A stretch of DNA of 64,000 bases from Paguma larvata (lineage: Eukaryota > Chordata > Mammalia > Carnivora > Viverridae). Each line of letters opens with the position of its first letter. Within the stretch, counting starts at the first letter, position 1. The stretch spans positions 78,093,312 through 78,157,311 of the forward strand of contig CM057826.1 in assembly GCA_030068075.1 (NCBI GenBank), read 5' to 3'. The notes beneath the pieces were generated by a model that made no database searches, was not told the DNA's origin, and saw only the letters and a list, made by a program, of their open reading frames with translations. The position numbers and the translations under genes are program-made. Positions 1 through 11,454 of this stretch are shown in pieces.

Positions 1-161
1 GACTTCCCCAAGTGAGATATGATCACTTTAAGGGGTTTGTGCATTAATCCCAAGGAATACATTTAAATGATGAACACTTTTGTAACATAACTGGCAGTCT
101 TGTATGGGAATATCTGTGGGCTTGTGGGCTTTTCCAGGCCCTTACTTATTACTCCAGAACC

Positions 162-315
162 GTGGTTCTCACACTTGAGCCTGCATCGGAATCACCTGGA
201 GACTTGTTAGACCATAGACTGCTGGCCCCCAGCATGAATTTTTGATTTGGTACCTCTCAGGTGGGGCTGGAGAAATCGCATTTCTAACAAGCTGCAGGTG
301 CCGCTGGTCATCTGG
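162..315 (+). mobile_element. MER5A-like hAT DNA transposon relic
   Basis: The stretch reads like the MER5A consensus: a 'tggttctca' start, then 'atcacctggag', 'cttgttag', and 'catttctaacaag' near the end. MER5A is a non-autonomous hAT-Charlie element of early mammals and codes for nothing. The antisense open frame over it is chance. Family call is from memory of the consensus. Confidence 0.6.
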
Positions 316-975
316 AAGAAGCCTACCTAAGGATAATATCCCGGTTAGGAGAAGGCATTTCCAATATCTGTAAACATTTTGACTTCTGTTTTCTCCCCCC
401 CTTTCCCAATTTCTTAGAAAAGTGTCCTGAAGGTCACTGAAGGATACCTTCGGGTCACTTTTAATTTTAAAATACATTTATTTAAAAACAATGAAAACAT
501 TATTCCACTAGATGCTCTAAGTAGGAACAAATGAGGAGATTAATGGGAGGTTTGGGGCTGAGGGTGGGACGGGGAAGAGAAAGCCTATGGTTTCGGTTGA
601 CCAGACTAGTGCACGTAGCAGGAACGCAGTTTCTTTGATGAATTAGACAAGGTAGTGAGTTGGCTTTCTCTGCGGAGTACGTTTATCCTAAATACCAAGC
701 CGATTTCGGGATGTCTGTTACTGGATTGGTACGTGGATAAGCCCTCGCAGACATTTTCCTTTTCTTGTTACTCAGCCTACCAAATCCACGGCAGCCAGGG
801 GGTGTGGACATCAGGCTCAAGCAAACCCAGACAGAGACGCTGAGCCTGTGGAATGAGTCTGCCTTTCAGGAAATAAATCGTTTATTGTCACTTCTCGTAT
901 CATTTGCACACACCACTCTATATGCCTAGAGTGCTTTAACTAGCTACTTCTTAGGGTGTTTTTTCTTTTTTTCTA

Positions 976-997
976 TTTTTTTTTTTTTTTTTTTTTT
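976..997. repeat. Poly(T) tract, 22 T
   Basis: An uninterrupted run of 22 T follows T-rich sequence. It could be the A-tail of a decayed minus strand retroelement, but no element body is recognisable to its right. Confidence 0.9.
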
Positions 998-1583
998 GTT
1001 CGAATAGCCCTCTATAAGTGACTTCACTCTGGGATTTACCACGTCTTACTTTCATCGTGCACTAATGCCGCTTCTTCCATGGAACTGGAAATATCCTGGG
1101 TACACAGCTGGCCCTGGGTTCATCTCCATATCTCCAGGACCTAACAGATCATTTGCAAATGTTTTCTGTTGAAAATAGATCCCTGGATACTCCCAGATAA
1201 AATTTTATCTTTAATATAAGTGACAGGATCCATAAAATAAGACGAACTCAAAAGTAGGCAAGCAAAGTGTGAGAGATCAAATATCTTTGAATTTTCTTCA
1301 TGTTCAACGTAACACCAGCACACTCCCTCTGCTCTCCATACTTTGGCTCCCTGTCGTGCCCTATGTCTGTCCCAGGAATTCACCTTGGATTTCTCTCCTG
1401 CTTTCTCCCCAGCAATCTCTGAAGGGGATTCCTGTTTTGTTTTGCTTTTTTACCTCCCTCCTTAGCAATAAAACATAGCCTGAGTATTTTCACAAGCAAA
1501 TAAAATGGATGATAAAGTACTTGGTGCTTAGGAAGAAACATGGAGATATTTGATGCTATGTTAGATTTTCTGCTTCATTTTAA

Positions 1584-1784
1584 TGTTCATTTATTTCTGA
1601 GAGACATAGAGACAGAGTATGAGCAGGGGTAGGGCAGAGAGAGAGGGAGACACAGAATCCGAAGCAGGCTCCAGACTCTGAGCTGTCAGCACAGAGCCTG
1701 ACGCGGGGCTCGAACTCACAGACCGTGAGATCATCACCTGAGCCGAAGTCGGCTGCTCAACCGACTGAGCCACCCAGGCGCCCC
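1584..1784 (-). mobile_element. SINEC_Fc (felid tRNA-Lys SINE), full length
   Basis: Minus strand SINE with head, CT-rich body and A-tail. It is flanked by a 19-bp target duplication with one mismatch: attttctgcttcattttaa at 1565-1583 and attttatgcttcattttaa at 1785-1803. The pol III A box (TGGCTCAGTCGG, complement of 1761-1772) and B box (GTTCGAGCC, complement of 1707-1715) are intact, so it could in principle be transcribed. Carnivore SINEs of this kind are mobilised by L1. Confidence 0.95.
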
Positions 1785-1973
1785 ATTTTATGCTTCATTT
1801 TAAAAGAAAAGATAAGATCTTTCTCTCCATTTACCTATTTAGCTATTTAAGCTAGCTAGCTATTTTTGCATTTCTTTATATGTATGGAAAAGTATTTTAA
1901 TAAGTATTTAAATGGTATTTATGTGTTGTTAATCACCAATAGTTCAGATAATGGGATCCAAGTGACCCCCCAA

Positions 1974-2177
1974 AAATTTTTTTTTAAGTTTATTCTTGAA
2001 AGAGAGAGACAGACCATGATCAGAGGAAGGGCAGAGAGAGAGGGAAACACAAAATCCCAAGCAGGCTCCAGGCTCTGAGCTGTCGGCCAAAAGCCCAATG
2101 CAGGTCTAGAACTCATAACCCACGAGATCATGACCTTAACCAAAGTTGGACACTTAAATGACTGAGCTACCCAGGCT
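1974..2177 (-). mobile_element. SINEC_Fc, older copy
   Basis: Minus strand SINE with A-tail seen as a T-run near 1977 and a decayed head ending 'ctacccaggctc'. It has more substitutions than its neighbours at 1584 and 2234. Only a short possible target duplication (agtga) is visible. Confidence 0.9.
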
Positions 2178-2233
2178 CAGTGAGTAAAAGAACACTGTTC
2201 TTTTATTCTGGTCATTACTAAATCTTTTTTTTT

Positions 2234-2444
2234 TTTTTTAACGTTTATTTATCTTTGAGAGACCTAGAGATAGAGCGTGAGCAGGGGAAGGGTAGAGAGA
2301 GAGGGAGACACAGAATCCGAAGCAGGCTCCAGGCTCTGATGAGCCATCAGCACAGAGCCCGATGTGGGGCTCGAACTCACAGACCGTGAGATCATGACCT
2401 GAGCCGAAGTCGGCCGCTTAACCAACTGAGCCACCCAGGCGCCC
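2234..2444 (-). mobile_element. SINEC_Fc inserted in the tail of an L1
   Basis: Minus strand SINE flanked by a perfect 16-bp duplication beginning ctaaatc followed by T's (2218-2233 and 2445-2460). The duplicated target is the poly(T) tail plus flank of the L1 at 2461-2786, so the SINE came after that L1. A small 'tgatgagcc' variant lies where the family has 'tgagctg'. Confidence 0.95.
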
Positions 2445-2460
2445 CTAAATCTTTTTTTTT

Positions 2461-2786
2461 AAGACTACATTATTTAAATTCAGTTTAGTTACATACAGTG
2501 TAGTGTTGATTTCAGGAGTAAAAGCCAGTGATTTATCACTTACATGTAACACCCAGTGCTCATCCTAACAAGTGCCCTCCTTAATGCCCATCACCCATTT
2601 AACCCATCCCCCCACCCACCTCCCCTCCAGCAACCCTCAGTTTGTTCTCTGTATTTTAGAGTCGCTTAGGGTTTGCCTCCCTCTCTGTTTTTATCTTATT
2701 TTTCTTTCCCTTCCCCTACATTTATCTGTTTTGTTTCTTAAATTCCACATGTGAGTGAAATTATATGTCATTTGTGTTTCTCTGAT
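2461..2786 (-). mobile_element. Carnivore L1, 5'-truncated 3' end
   Basis: Complementary to the carnivore L1 3' UTR, with the landmark stretches 'cagtttagttacatacagtgtag', 'acacccagtgctcatc' and 'cccacctcccct'. About 330 bp remain. The target duplication ggtcattactaaatctt (2210-2226) and ggtcagtactaattctt (2787-2803) encloses both this L1 and the SINE at 2234-2444. Confidence 0.9.
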
Positions 2787-2803
2787 GGTCAGTACTAATT
2801 CTT

Positions 2804-3656
2804 AAAAATACGAAGATGTAGTATTTTTACAATTGCTCTCCCAAAACGTTCTGCCTCTCTAAGTATTGAGAAGATCCTATGTCTCTTCTAATGTCAACCA
2901 TGGATTTATCTGTCCTGTTACTTAGGAGACACAGTTGTAAAGGTTCATTGACTCAAGTTATCACACCCCAGAGTAGAAAGGTGACTTGTATTTATTTATA
3001 GCAGTTTTGACTCTTGAAATCCTGCTGAGCTGAACTGTGTGTCTTTTCAGTATGCGGTACACTGAGCACTATTCAGGAAATGAATCGGACACCATTATAG
3101 GCAGATCAAGGAGAGATTTAGTTCAGGAAGTTGAGGTGGTTCTGCCTTTACCGTAAGTTAAAGCAACACTATTTGCCAAGTGTTCCTAAAAATGGCATGT
3201 AACCTCAGAGATAAGAAATAGAGCACAAGGTGGTCATGACCCAATTGTTCTCCAGGTGAGACATGATGAAGGGCAGATGTCCTAAATATTCTAGGCAAAG
3301 AATCTTTTAACTTACTATCTGGATGACTTTACAAGGTTTTCTATAGCTGCTGGAGGCTTGCTATATCAGTCCTTGCCGAAACAGGAAATTAAAAGGGAGG
3401 TTTTGGATGAACCCTCAGGTGGTAGATAACAATATGACCAGTGAGACAGAGCATCCTACAGGAATTTCCAAGTGTCCGAAATGTAGTTACATATACATGA
3501 GTTACAGGATTCTACACCTCATCCACCTCTAGGATAAAAAAGAGTCAGTTTTTTTAGGATCCAGGAGAATGTGTGAGGAGAATTTCTTTAGAGACCTACC
3601 TCCAAGAGGAAAAAAGTTATATGTGTGTAGCTTCCTCCTCTGTAGACTGTGTCAAG
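2804..3656. other. No recognised repeat; contains candidate exon
   Basis: I recognise no transposon here. The only notable item is the exon-like stretch at 3051-3152, entered separately. Confidence 0.5.
3051..3152 (+). other. Candidate protein-coding exon, gene unknown
   Basis: A 102-bp stretch is preceded by a pyrimidine-rich acceptor (gtgtcttttcag, AG at 3049-3050) and followed by a donor with perfect intron side (cc|gtaagtt, GT at 3153-3154). The length is a multiple of three. One frame is open throughout, starting MRYTEHYSGN and ending QEVEVVLPLP; the other two frames have stops. Entry and exit phases are both 2, so skipping it would keep frame. No repeat overlaps it. I do not recognise the peptide. 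Chance is possible: one short open stretch in 64 kb is not rare, and the exon lacks the usual AG before the donor. Confidence 0.25.
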
Positions 3657-3668
3657 AGAAAGGGGCTT

Positions 3669-3867
3669 TGGTTAAGCGTCTGCCTTCGGCTCAGGTCATG
3701 GTCTTACGGTTCATGGATGTGAGCCCTGCATCGGGCTCTCTGCTGTCAGTGCTTTGGATCCTCCTTCCCCTTCTCTCTCTGCCTCTCCCTTGCACTCTCT
3801 GTCTCTCTTAAAAAACAAATAAACATGAAAAAACTTAATGAACTGGACTGCTTCACTCTTAAAAAAA
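3669..3867 (+). mobile_element. SINEC, 5'-truncated, with 3' transduction
   Basis: Plus strand SINE lacking roughly the first 20 bp of the head; it starts at the 'ggttaagcgtctg' part. After its normal tail (…aaataaacatgaaaaaa) come about 27 bp of non-SINE sequence (3834-3860), then a second run of eight A's (3861-3868). Perfect 12-bp duplications agaaaggggctt (3657-3668 and 3868-3879) enclose everything. This fits read-through past the source element's tail. Confidence 0.85.
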
Positions 3868-3879
3868 AGAAAGGGGCTT

Positions 3880-6214
3880 CACTTGGAGAACTTGATATGT
3901 GTCCCCTTCAGTGGGGAGGACACAGTGGACAGATGTCTGACTCCTACCTAGGAAATGTTCAGAGTGAGAGTTGGGCTGACTATGTGCTGTGGTCCTACTG
4001 AGCCTGTGGGATGGGATAAAGGGCACATGCCGGGATGAGAGGGAGTGAAGATGACCTGGAGGTACAGCTCCATGAGCTCCCTTTGGATCAGTGGCAGAAT
4101 GCACATTACCTCAGGAAGTGGAATGCCAGAGAGGACATTCCGAGGCTCAAGGGCAACAGCTATCCCAGTACTAGGATTTAGCCTAAGCAGTGGCCTGCTC
4201 CAAAGTAGGTATGATGAGCCAAAGGCAGGATCAGAAAGTGGGTTAGTCAGGTCACTAGGTTTTAAGGTATGTTAAGATATAGTTGGGATAAGTCAGAATT
4301 GGCACCAGTTACTTCAGGTTTCCATACGAACCTTTTACATAATGACTGAGACATTAATTAGTCCCATTCCTGCTGCAGAAAGCAATGACCTCAGGAGGAA
4401 ATTAAAACAGCAGCATTCATAACATGGAACCAAACCACCAATAGACAAATATTGCCTGCTGCCAGATCACACAAGACTAAACGTTGAACAAATGTAAGGA
4501 GTGTCACTTAGGAGGAGACCAGACAATTCGTTTGGCCTGCGACACCCACATCCGCATGTACTGGCTTAGCCTTGTGCCTGAGACCTGTTGATTCACATGG
4601 TTTGGTCCTAAGTGTATTCCTTTTCCCTTGTGGAGTCTAGTCCCTAAAACTTCATCAAAGTCCACTTGTGTCTACTTGCTTCACAGGGAAACACAAGATT
4701 GGGGCATTTCAAGTATAGACCAGCAAAATCAGACAATTATAATTCCTTACCTAAATCAATTTTGGTTAAAAAGAATAACTGAATTTGATGGATTTTCAGT
4801 TCCAACTAGAAATTGTTTACAAAGTTCTGGGAAAGAAGGGAGTCTATTAACACATGAGATTTGAGATGACCAGACTTGAATCGTCCACCCATTACATGGT
4901 AAATGAGTAAGGTGAAGGTGACAAATATTTTCAAAACAGTGACTATAAAATGTAAGTTAAATATAAACTTATTCTATGTCTTATCATAAAATTGTGTATT
5001 TGTCTCTGTTGGCTATGAAGGTCATTCAGCTTTCCTCAACTGTGGGAATGCTGATTTGAGTAGTTTAACGCTTATTGACTTGGAAGTTCTAGACTATATT
5101 AATGTACATAGAAACCTAATTGACTGTAATGTTTGTTGCAGAAAACTATGGGTTTTTTACCACTTAACGTTGTAAACTAAGTTTTTCATCAGAGGTTGAT
5201 TCACCATAGGAGGTTAACTGTTGCTAAAAATTAACTGATGCTATAATCAATCTAGTTCAGTTTAATTAAATTAGCAAAAAAAAAAAAGACTAAGTATATT
5301 GTCTTAAAATTGAACTAAGTTAAAGGCACAACTCTTCTTTTTGATATTTGTTTACAAATAAAAGGACAAGTCTAACATAGTAACTCTGAAACACTGAAAA
5401 TCTCGACTTCTTTTCTACAGGTTATGGTAACCCTTACTTTTGATTCAACCAGGTCTCCCCCAAGAGTAGGGATGGTAATAGATCTGAGCCTGCAACCTAG
5501 ATAATTTCACTGACTTGTTTGGGCTTTGCCACCTGTCTGTTATTCAGAATTCTTTTTATTGTAATTTATAGATAATTCAACTCAAAATGACTCAAGCAAT
5601 AAGAGTTCATTAGTTCCCACCACCGTGGTCTATAATATGTAAGGTAAGATCCAGTGTTCACAGAATGCCATTGGGATAGGCTCTCTTCAGTCTGGAGTAC
5701 TTCCTCCATGTTGGCTTCGTTCTCAGGCAGCTTCTCCCCTCAGTATGGCAGCGAGCACTAGTAGGTCTAGACTCACATCTTGACGGTTTAGCAGTCTCGG
5801 TGGAAAGATTGCTTCTTTCCCAAGAGTTCCAGTAAAAGTTCTGTATCTGAAGGATTTGGGGTTCAGGTTGGCCCTGTTTGGGTTCCTCAAAGCAATTGCT
5901 TTTTCAGAGGGATTCATTGCTACAGCTGGGAAGGCCTAGGTCACATCTCCCTTCCCCACCAACAGATGGAGGACCACCCCAACCAGTCACATAGACCTAA
6001 AGCACATATGGGCAGATTTGGGGGTTGAAGCGGTGTTTGGAGTATAGATAAGCCCTCTTTCATATCTGGAGAGCCTTCTTGGGTCTTTCCCTCTTTTATT
6101 CCCTTCTTTCTGGGCGGGCTTTGTCAGTGTGCACACATCATGCCTTCGCACTGTATGCCTAGCCCCTATCCTCTCCATTCCTTTCTCATCTAAACTCTCT
6201 AGCTTCACAGTCAT
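3880..6214. other. Mostly unassigned sequence
   Basis: I see no gene. Part of it, about 5545-5900, matches a common ancient interspersed repeat in outline (see separate entry). The remainder shows no SINE, L1 or coding signal I can support. Confidence 0.5.
5545..5900. mobile_element. Ancient interspersed repeat, family not assigned
   Basis: Phrases such as 'ttggcttcgttctcaggcag' and 'tttcccaagagttccag' recall a repeat seen many times in mammalian genomes, but I cannot name the family with certainty. The antisense open frame here is chance. Confidence 0.35.
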
Positions 6215-6370
6215 AGCTCCACACTGGAAGTAAGGTGGAGCACTTTAACTTTAAGAAATACTGGTGCCCAAGGCCCATCCCCAGAGATTCTGATCCACTT
6301 TGTCTAAAGTAGAACCCTTTCAGTCGAGTTTTGTAAAAGCTTCCTAGGTGATTTTAATGTGCAGGCAGGG
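6215..6370. mobile_element. MER5A-like DNA transposon relic, degraded
   Basis: The phrases 'cccaaggcccatccccagagattctgatccac' in part and 'cttcctaggtgattttaatg' resemble the MER5A body. It is weaker than the copies at 162, 33445 and 42960. Confidence 0.45.
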
Positions 6371-6727
6371 TTGAGGGCTGGTGCTCCAACCTGAACTTGG
6401 TACTGGCAAGAACCTGTCCATCCTCCACAGAGAGGAAGATGAAGTGTGATTGCTAACCTGCCCCAAGGGTGTTGTACTTTAACCACATCCAACCATTAAG
6501 CTAAAGGAATGAAGCACTAATGGTGACATGTCAGTCATTTGCCAGTACAAAGAAAGCATTTGAAGAAACATTAGGCCCTTCTTGTGACTCCTGATAGAAT
6601 ATTAGCTCTAGTCCCTCATTTTGCCCTCGCATGTAGTTTACCCAGTTCATAATTAACCTGGATGAGATGAGCTACCAAATACGTGTTGGTCACTGATTTT
6701 TAGAATGAGAGATGTTTTAAAGTGCAG

Positions 6728-6728
<1 letters not shown>

Positions 6729-6763
<35 letters not shown>
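6729..6763. repeat. (GT)n microsatellite
   Basis: About 17 uninterrupted GT units. Likely length-polymorphic. Confidence 0.97.
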
Positions 6764-6765
<2 letters not shown>

Positions 6766-7260
6766 CCTTCACCCAAAAATGATTCACTTGAAGAAATCGC
6801 CTTTACCATTGGGTTTTCATACTGATTGTTTTTGCATTTTCTCTGCCATAGGATTGAATTGTCATTGCTTGGCTCTCAAGAACAAAGTTGTATATTTTCT
6901 GCTACATGAATCATTATAAACAACAGCTTTGGGAAGGCACTCTAGGGCCAGTAATTATACTGATGAAACAGAAAGACTGTATTCCAAGTGAGGTTAATTT
7001 TAGCAGAAGTCAGATAAAAATGTTGTCAACTAATAGCAAACATGCTGGCAATAGAGCCGAAATCGTTGGTGGCAGTGACTGGTTGTCTGGGCCAAGCGGT
7101 TTCCAGGGTCACCACAGACGACCTCTTGGCAGTCCCGGGTTGTTTAAATTTTAAAGTAGATATATCAAGCTGGTTATATAATAAACCTTACAAATCACAA
7201 GTAGAAAGTAATCTTGACTTAGAAATGTTACTAAGAATATAGAATGCTGAAAATTTAAAG

Positions 7261-7261
<1 letters not shown>

Positions 7262-7295
<34 letters not shown>
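7262..7295. repeat. (GT)n microsatellite
   Basis: A second uninterrupted GT tract of similar length and the same strand phase, about 500 bp after the first. Confidence 0.97.
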
Positions 7296-8307
7296 GGAGT
7301 GGGGAGAGGCATGTAGATCTGTGTAGCTGATAATTGATCCAAACTTAATACATTTATTTCTCCATAGAGTAAGCTAGTCGATGAAGATCCCTAAATGGAG
7401 AAAAATAATGTTTCATCATCTTATGATGAAAGCAATTTTGATGTGTCTACAAAAAAAAAATCCATTTTTAAATTTTGTTTAGAATTCTGTCTTCTACAAA
7501 GAATACAGCTCTTTTAGGAAATGACTTCGGCTCGTTATAGCCAGTATCTCCACTCAGTTTGCAGAAATGAGTGTTAGTGGATAATTAAGCAAATGAGTCC
7601 TTCTGCAAAGAAAATTAAAGCTAAAAACACAAAGGTAATTGGGAAAGAAGTCTGCCACTGAGGAGAACTTTGGCATAGGAGGAAAGTTGCTGTTATATTT
7701 TTATTGGAAAGATGCTATATGTAGCCTTTTCCTCTCTTTCTCATGTGGAGAAAAGCAACAGAAATTCTAACCACAAAAAGCTTGAGTACAAAATAAGGTC
7801 TTCTCTATGATTAGATTGATCTGTTAAGCCAGGGTAATATACTGACCTGGGGTATCTGACCTAGACATTAGAGATAGATAAGCAATTAAATAAGTAAGGA
7901 AAAAAAAACATTCAAAGTAGCTTAACCAACAAGAAAATGAATTGAACCATGGTACTGAGATGTTTGTGGGTGGAGGCACTATTTCAGAATCTACTAGATA
8001 AGGGAAGTTTAAGGACATTTCTAGGGGTGTGGCCTTCCCCAGTTTCTCCCCTACACCTGTCCATTCCTTGCTTCTGATTGTTCCAGATTGACTTGAGTTT
8101 GCTTTAATCTCTTTCCGTGTGTTAGGCAAGATGGACATTTACAGCAGTTTTGATAAACAGCAGTGGTAGGAGGAGATGAATTTCTCAACATCCACATATC
8201 AGTCTTCAAAAACTCTCTCATTGTCTTTGATGGGGCTGTGAGCTCATTCTTCAAAATCTCTGTGGCCTGAGCTATTGGTATTCAGACCGACCCACACTGA
8301 CCCAATG
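7296..8307. other. No recognised feature
   Basis: AT-rich unique-looking sequence with no gene or transposon I can support. Confidence 0.5.
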
Positions 8308-8772
8308 TGGTAGGCTGAATTGCTGGAATCTATGAATGTGTTACCATACTGACCAAAAGGGACTCTGTAGATGTAATTAAGGATTTTGAGATGGGGAAAT
8401 TGTCCTGTGTTATTTTGATAGGCTCAGTGTGGTCACAAGTTTCCTTTTAAAGGAGAGGCAGGGGAGGCAGAGTCATAGAGAAGGAAATGTTACAGTGGAA
8501 GCAAGAGAGAGAGAGAGAACAAGACTGGAAGAGGTTATGCTTCTGGCTTTGAAGACGGAGGATGTGGCCACAGGGCAATGAGTTCAGGCTGCCTCTAGAA
8601 GTTAGAAAAAGCAGGGAAATGAATTTTTCTTCTGCAGCCTCCAGAAGGAATGAGACTGGTGACACCTGGACTTTAGAACTCCTGCTCTCTAGAACTGTAA
8701 AAGAATAAATGTGTTTTGTTTGAGCCAGTAAATTTGTAGTCATTTGTTACAGCAGCAATAGGAAACTAATAT
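8308..8772 (+). mobile_element. MLT1-type LTR (ERVL-MaLR), solo
   Basis: The sequence begins 'gtggtaggctgaat', passes 'gatgtaattaaggatttt', and ends with 'ctctctagaactgtaaaagaataaatgtg', 'gagccagtaaatttg' and 'cagcagcaataggaaactaat'. These are the standard MLT1 landmarks, including its polyadenylation signal near 8704. No retroviral genes flank it. Confidence 0.8.
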
Positions 8773-9695
8773 ACCCAGTCTGTGCCCAACCCACTAGGGT
8801 TACAGGAACACAATGATTGATAGTCCAGCGAGGAGCACATGAAGGGTGGGGGAGAGGTGATTTTTCCAGAGGGACGCTGGAGGACAAAAACAACATATAC
8901 ATCACATTAATCAAGCAAAATGTGATGCTGAGCAATCTGAAAGTTAGACTTCCAGAAATATAGTTGGTAGAAGAAAAAGGAACTGGGACCTTTCAAATAA
9001 AATTAATAGAAAGCATTTCTAAAGCCCCTGCTCAGCTTGTTCTCTCTAGTCTTTACCTGTATTTTTCTCCTGACTTCCCTGGGAGGGAGGATCTTCTGGA
9101 ATGTTTTGCATTATTTTAGTGGACATCTTAGGAGGAATCAGTAATATATATCCTTGCAAGAAAGTATCAGTCATACTATCCTTCTAAGGCAAATTTCTAA
9201 AAACTAATAGATTGAGCTATTCCCAAAGTATTCATTTCCTATGCAAAGTTTATGTATGGCTTGGAAGGTTTATTTAAGGTAGTTTGAAAATGCTAGCTGG
9301 CTTGAAGCTAGGGAGTAAAATGAATAATTAATTTATATTTTGAATAAAGCCAGGAAAGGATTCTCTCTCACATTTCTGTATTTGCCAATGATGAATTTTT
9401 AAAATTCAGGTTGTCAAACTGCAGTTATATGTGAGGTATCAATGATTTTTGCCACATTAAAGCACTAACTTTTCTCTCACTAATGTTTTTCTTTAAACCA
9501 ACTCATTTTTTAACTTTCTGCAAAGAAATTTTTACCAATTGATATATAATTATAATATATTAATATGTAACTGTAAAAATAAAAAAAGTCAGTCACCCCA
9601 AATCATTTAATGTACCACCAGTTTTTCAGATTTAAAATTTTCGAATACTCTTTTAGTTTACAGAACAGCTTTAATTAACTTTTACCATAGCTATA
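8773..9695. other. No recognised feature
   Basis: AT-rich sequence without an identifiable gene or repeat. Confidence 0.45.
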
Positions 9696-10929
9696 CTAGC
9701 AATCTAAAAGCAGAGACATCAGCCCTTGGCTTCCAGTAAAGACTGAAAGTATAATTTGGACTAATACTCCCATTAAGAACAACTAAAATGGGTGGGAAAA
9801 GTATGGAAATAATCTCTTTGAAGGTATCAGAGAAATGCCAAGGCCGCAAAGAATTATGGGACTCAGATCCAGGCTAGCTCAATCCAGAGGGATGAGCTCA
9901 GCATTTTTGAGCTGTTTTTCCCACAGCTATGCCTGCCATGTTCAGAAATGTGAGTTGAAGACCCGAAAAGCTGAGTAAATATTTCAACAAACTCACGTGG
10001 CTGGGTGGCCAGGAAGATGAAAAGAAGAAGGTCCCTGACAAACTCCTAGGCATTGGGTTGGCACCCCGTACGTGCATTCGTTACCTAGGTAAGAGTGTAT
10101 AGAACTTAGACCAGTGCTCTCAGGTACTGAAGCCCTGTTAATTCAAATAATTTTAATCCCTTTGTGTATTAAGCAAATCCAAAATTGCATTGTTCAAGGC
10201 CCCTACCAGAAGTAAAGGTGAATTCTCTTGGGAAAAAGATAGTATTCTTATAGGGCTCAACTTGCATCTACTATTTTTAATTTGCAATATCTAGCACTCA
10301 ATAAAAAATAAAAGGTGTATGAGGAAACTAGACAGTATAACTAAAACCTACAAACAGAGATAGATTCACAGAGACTCTAGATAATAGAATTTAAAACTAT
10401 GAATGTATAATTTCATTAAAGAGAGAAAAGACAAGATCAAAAGCTTTTGCAAAGAAGTTAAGTTTCACTTAATATTTCTTTTCAAGAACTGAAATATATA
10501 GTATCTAAAATTAATGACACAAGGGTTTGACTCAGGAGATCATGTACCACTCAGGAGAGAATTCATAAACAGAGCAATAGGTAAGAGAAAACATCTAGGA
10601 TGAAGGAACAAGAAGTTGGGAATTCTAAAGTGAGGGAAAGATTTTTAAAAAGATATAGAAAAAAATAATATATGTTTCACTGAAGTCTCAGAAGAAGGAG
10701 AAAAATTGGAAGGGACAGAAGAAATATTTGAAGAGATAATGGCTGAAAAATTTTCCAAAACTGATCAAAGGTATCAAGCCATAGATTTGACAAGCAATGC
10801 AAGCCTCAGGCAAGGTAAATTCAAAGAAATCACACCTAGGCACATCATACTAAAACTGCCAAAAAGAAATGTCAAAGATAAAAATCTCTTACAGAGTAAG
10901 CAGAGTATTGCCCAATTCATTGGCATATA
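9696..10929 (+). mobile_element. Old L1, 5' region and N-terminal coding relic
   Basis: The stretch 10700-10930 (GTEEIFEEIMAE… in the + frame, 'aatatttgaagagataatggctgaaaa') matches the early part of old mammalian L1M elements, including 'cacacctaggcacatcat'. Sequence to its left from about 9.7 kb is compatible with an old L1 5' region, but is less certain. The frame is broken after 74 codons. Confidence 0.5.
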
Positions 10930-11452
10930 ATTTTTCATAATATTCTCTTATAATTTTTTGTATTTCTCAGATATTGGTTGTAATCTCTCTTTTATCATTC
11001 ATTATTTTATTTATTTGTGTTCTTTCTCTTTTCTTTTTGATATGTCTGGCTATGGGTTTATAAATTTTATTTAATCAGCTTCTGGTTTTCTTGATCCGTT
11101 CTACTGTTTTTATTTGTTTGTTTCTGTATCATTTATTTCTGCTCTAATCTTTACTATTTCCCTTCTTCTGCTGTGCATTTAGGCTTCATTTGTTGTTCCT
11201 CTTCTAGTTCCTTTCAGGATAAGGTTAGGTTGTGCTTTTGAGATACTCCTTGCTTCTTGAGGTAGGCCTGTATTGCTATGTACTTCCCTTTTATGATCAC
11301 TTTGGCTGCATTCCAAAGGTTTTTGTACCATCATGTTTTCATTTTCATTTGTTTCCATGTATTTTTTAAACTTCTTCTTTAATTTCATGGTTGATCATTC
11401 ATTCTTAATAGGATATTCTTTAACCTCCATGTATATGGGAGAAATTGATTAA
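10930..11452 (-). mobile_element. L1 ORF2 segment, inverted
   Basis: On the minus strand this reads as the ORF2 region between endonuclease and reverse transcriptase. It includes METNENEN and, in other frames, a match to the conserved AKVIIKGKYIAIQAY-like stretch. It is full of frameshifts. The adjoining segment at 11455 continues the same ORF2 on the opposite strand. Confidence 0.75.
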
Positions 11453-11454
11453 TT

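Noticed and set aside
1707..1772. tRNA-like A and B boxes suggesting a tRNA gene
   Set aside because: They are the pol III promoter of a SINE; there is no tRNA fold with an intact anticodon arm and the body is SINE sequence.
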